From positions 1 to 37,588 of the forward strand of contig RECR01000038.1 of the NCBI GenBank assembly GCA_007693955.1: a stretch of DNA of 37,588 nucleotides. The letters run 5' to 3'. Below the pieces are notes generated by a model. It was given only the letters and a program-made list of their open reading frames with translations. It was not told where the DNA came from and did not search any database. Of this stretch, positions 35,973 to 37,588 are shown in pieces. The first letter of the stretch is position 1, and each line of letters opens with the position of its first letter. This DNA is from Gloeocapsa sp. DLM2.Bin57. GTDB lineage: Bacteria; Cyanobacteriota; Cyanobacteriia; Cyanobacteriales; Gloeocapsaceae. The translations under genes and the position numbers were made by a program.

Positions 35973-37322
35973 CTATTCCCTTTTCCCTGCTGTTTTGAAT
36001 AAAACCCGAAAAACTGAACCTTTATTCACTTGACTATTAACAGTAATTGAACCTTGACAACGGTCTAATAATTGTTTAACAATACTTAGACCTAATCCTG
36101 CTCCTTTATTTTCTTCTCCTAAGTAATTTTTACCGCGATAAAAACTCTCAAAGATTTTATTTAATTCGTTCCCATTAATACCTACTCCCGTATCGCTAAA
36201 GGATAACTCTACTCCTCTTGAGGTTAATATGGCTTCTACAGCTACTCTACCCCCTTCGTCTGTAAATTTCAGACTATTATTTAATAGATTTAAAATGATT
36301 TGTCTTACCCATAATTGTGAACAAGCAACTAAGGGAATTTCTGGATATATTTTTGAGATTAATTCAATATTTTTTTCTTTGGCAATAGGTTGATAAGTAC
36401 TGATAATACCTGGCAAGATTTCTTTGATATCAGCAGTCTGACTTTGTTCTAGAGAGGATAAATGATCTAGATGAACTAAATCTAATAATCCTGTTAATAG
36501 GTCATTTTGTCTTGACCATTCTTTATGTAATAATTCTAGATAACGTTCTCTTTGACTGATTTTTAGGTATTTTGACTCCAACAGACAGATTGCTGTTTTC
36601 ATGTTAGTTAGGGGTGGACGTAATTCTCTACTGAGTTGGTCAATAAATTGTTCTTGTAATAATAAAGATTGATTGGTTATATTACCGTGAGACTTGGTAT
36701 AATCAGAGCTTGTTGATGATAGATTCAAATTATCTGTATGTTCTAGTTCCTTAAATAATAGTTTAAGTAGTAAATTAGCACTAAGGGTGTTTCCTGTAGG
36801 TAGAGATAAATCTGTGGGGAAATTTTTAGAGTCAGAGTCATCTAGATCAAGATTATCTTTGAGTTGTTGTAAAAATCCCTTAATTACTTGTGCATCAACA
36901 GAACAAAATACTTTAAACTGCAATACTGATGGTCTTCCGGTTAATTTAGTGGGCATTGTAGAGATGGGTTGTTGCTGGGCTAAAATTAACACAGAGAAAT
37001 CAGTTGAGATAACTAAGACGAAAAATTCTCGTTCTAAATCAGCCGTAGTTTGTAATTTAATCGGAAGTAGTTTTCCTCGTTTAGTTTTATTTAAATCTTT
37101 TCCTGCAAAAGTTTGACACCAATATGTCTGAACCACTTTACCTTCATTGAGATAGCGATCAATTTCCTCCATCCAGGTAGTTGCAGGTTTTACCCAGACA
37201 GTAGTAGTCAATTGTTGTTCAAGCAAAACCTCCATCAAGGAATTAACTAACCCTTCAACGCTAGAAGGACTCAATAAGCAACCAGAAGACTCAAACTCGG
37301 GGACTATAGGATATAAAGACAT
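35973..37322 (-). CDS. Histidine kinase-like protein lacking the phospho-accepting histidine
   Basis: The 449-residue protein has an N-terminal region of about 220 residues that I do not firmly assign (possibly a DICT-type sensory domain), a dimerisation/H-box region, and an HATPase_c domain (about 320-445). The ATP-binding part is intact: N box LLNNSLKF, DTGVGI and GAGLGLSIV. The H box reads LSRELRPPLTNMK: the canonical His of SHELRTPL is Arg232, codon AGA at 36627-36629. It should bind ATP but not autophosphorylate in the usual way. No membrane segment is present. No response regulator is adjacent. Confidence 0.85.
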   Translation of the reverse strand: MSLYPIVPEFESSGCLLSPSSVEGLVNSLMEVLLEQQLTTTVWVKPATTWMEEIDRYLNEGKVVQTYWCQTFAGKDLNKTKRGKLLPIKLQTTADLEREFFVLVISTDFSVLILAQQQPISTMPTKLTGRPSVLQFKVFCSVDAQVIKGFLQQLKDNLDLDDSDSKNFPTDLSLPTGNTLSANLLLKLLFKELEHTDNLNLSSTSSDYTKSHGNITNQSLLLQEQFIDQLSRELRPPLTNMKTAICLLESKYLKISQRERYLELLHKEWSRQNDLLTGLLDLVHLDHLSSLEQSQTADIKEILPGIISTYQPIAKEKNIELISKIYPEIPLVACSQLWVRQIILNLLNNSLKFTDEGGRVAVEAILTSRGVELSFSDTGVGINGNELNKIFESFYRGKNYLGEENKGAGLGLSIVKQLLDRCQGSITVNSQVNKGSVFRVLFKTAGKRE

Positions 37323-37369
37323 TTTATTAGCAGTTAGGACAAAAGACTATATCTTGATTTTAGTAAAAC

Positions 37370-37507
37370 TATAGCGCTATGGGCTCTGGAATAGGGGAGA
37401 CTTCGGAGATGGGGAATGCGCGAATTAATTATTTTTCGCAGATTCGCTCATTCTACATTCTTCATTTCCCTCTCCCCCTCTTCGTTCCCTTGGAAAGTAT
37501 CGCTATA
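37370..37507 (+). mobile_element. Possible MITE-like element (repeat copy B)
   Basis: A 138-base stretch is bounded by TATAGCG (37370-37376) and its inverse CGCTATA (37501-37507). Inside are inverted purine-/pyrimidine-rich arms and the core shared with copy A (37415-37459). It contains no gene. It lies upstream of the histidine-kinase-like gene. Confidence 0.55.
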
Positions 37508-37588
37508 CCTTAAACTAATAAGCAAAACTTATAATTAATATAAGTAAAAACTAAGTTAAAAAGCTTTACAAAACTTTAAAAAAGGGTT
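37508..37588. other. AT-rich end of window, nothing identified
   Basis: No open frame, RNA gene or clear promoter is seen. A short inverted repeat (CTTATA...TATAAG around 37528-37544) is the only structure. Confidence 0.4.

Overview
This is a cyanobacterial chromosome segment. It has psbH facing psbN, light-dependent protochlorophyllide reductase, a CPP1-like chaperone, the phycobilisome-degradation protein NblA, an RRM-type RNA-binding protein, and about thirty copies of the cyanobacterial HIP1 octamer GCGATCGC in an otherwise AT-rich sequence. NblA implies a phycobilisome-bearing species. The sequence alone does not fix the genus.

Layout. Positions 1-2000 hold the end of a glutamine-rich coiled-coil gene, a decayed MntA-HepT toxin-antitoxin pair, a secreted His-rich protein and a DUF218 membrane protein. 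Positions 1978-3908 are a two-gene glycan cassette (WbpV-like epimerase/reductase plus WecA/WbpL-like glycosyl-1-phosphate transferase). Positions 3981-9146 carry por, glgP, a divergent HAD protein, tRNA-Ala(CGC), psbN/psbH and tatA. Positions 9143-13350 hold an OmpR-type regulator, a CPP1-like gene, a HAD phosphatase, a one-cysteine PrxQ, a small helical protein and a DegT-fold protein lacking its PLP lysine. Positions 13336-17392 form a minus-strand run of DUF502 protein, nusB, ftsY and a GAF-PP2C phosphatase. Positions 17447-27405 include tldD, a broken DUF4926-like gene, a HAD phosphatase, a GT4 glycosyltransferase, a DUF697-type GTPase, an aldo/keto reductase, anmK, an unrecognised small protein, a Ser/Thr kinase and a tandem universal stress protein. 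Positions 27554-30121 hold nblA, rbp, rpiA and rpsD. Positions 30201-37322 carry a PepSY-like membrane protein, a radical SAM activase-like protein, aquaporin, an ABC permease, an amino-acid permease, an exported unknown protein, a TnpB remnant and a histidine-kinase-like protein lacking its phospho-accepting histidine.

How genes connect. Light and pigment biology recurs: por with a CPP1-like gene (CPP1 stabilises POR in plants), psbH/psbN, and nblA. Carbon storage is represented by glgP, rpiA and a GT4 enzyme. Surface or wall glycan work is represented by the epimerase/transferase pair and anmK. Membrane biogenesis is represented by ftsY and tatA.

Most of the window is ordinary core genome. 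The unusual items are enzymes with changed catalytic residues (DegT-like K to Q, kinase H to R, PrxQ without a resolving cysteine, HAD with DFN/ETT), three identifiable gene wrecks (mntA-hepT, DUF4926-like, tnpB), a dispersed inverted element present twice, and a tRNA whose anticodon lies inside a HIP1 site. I found no convincing new multi-gene system.
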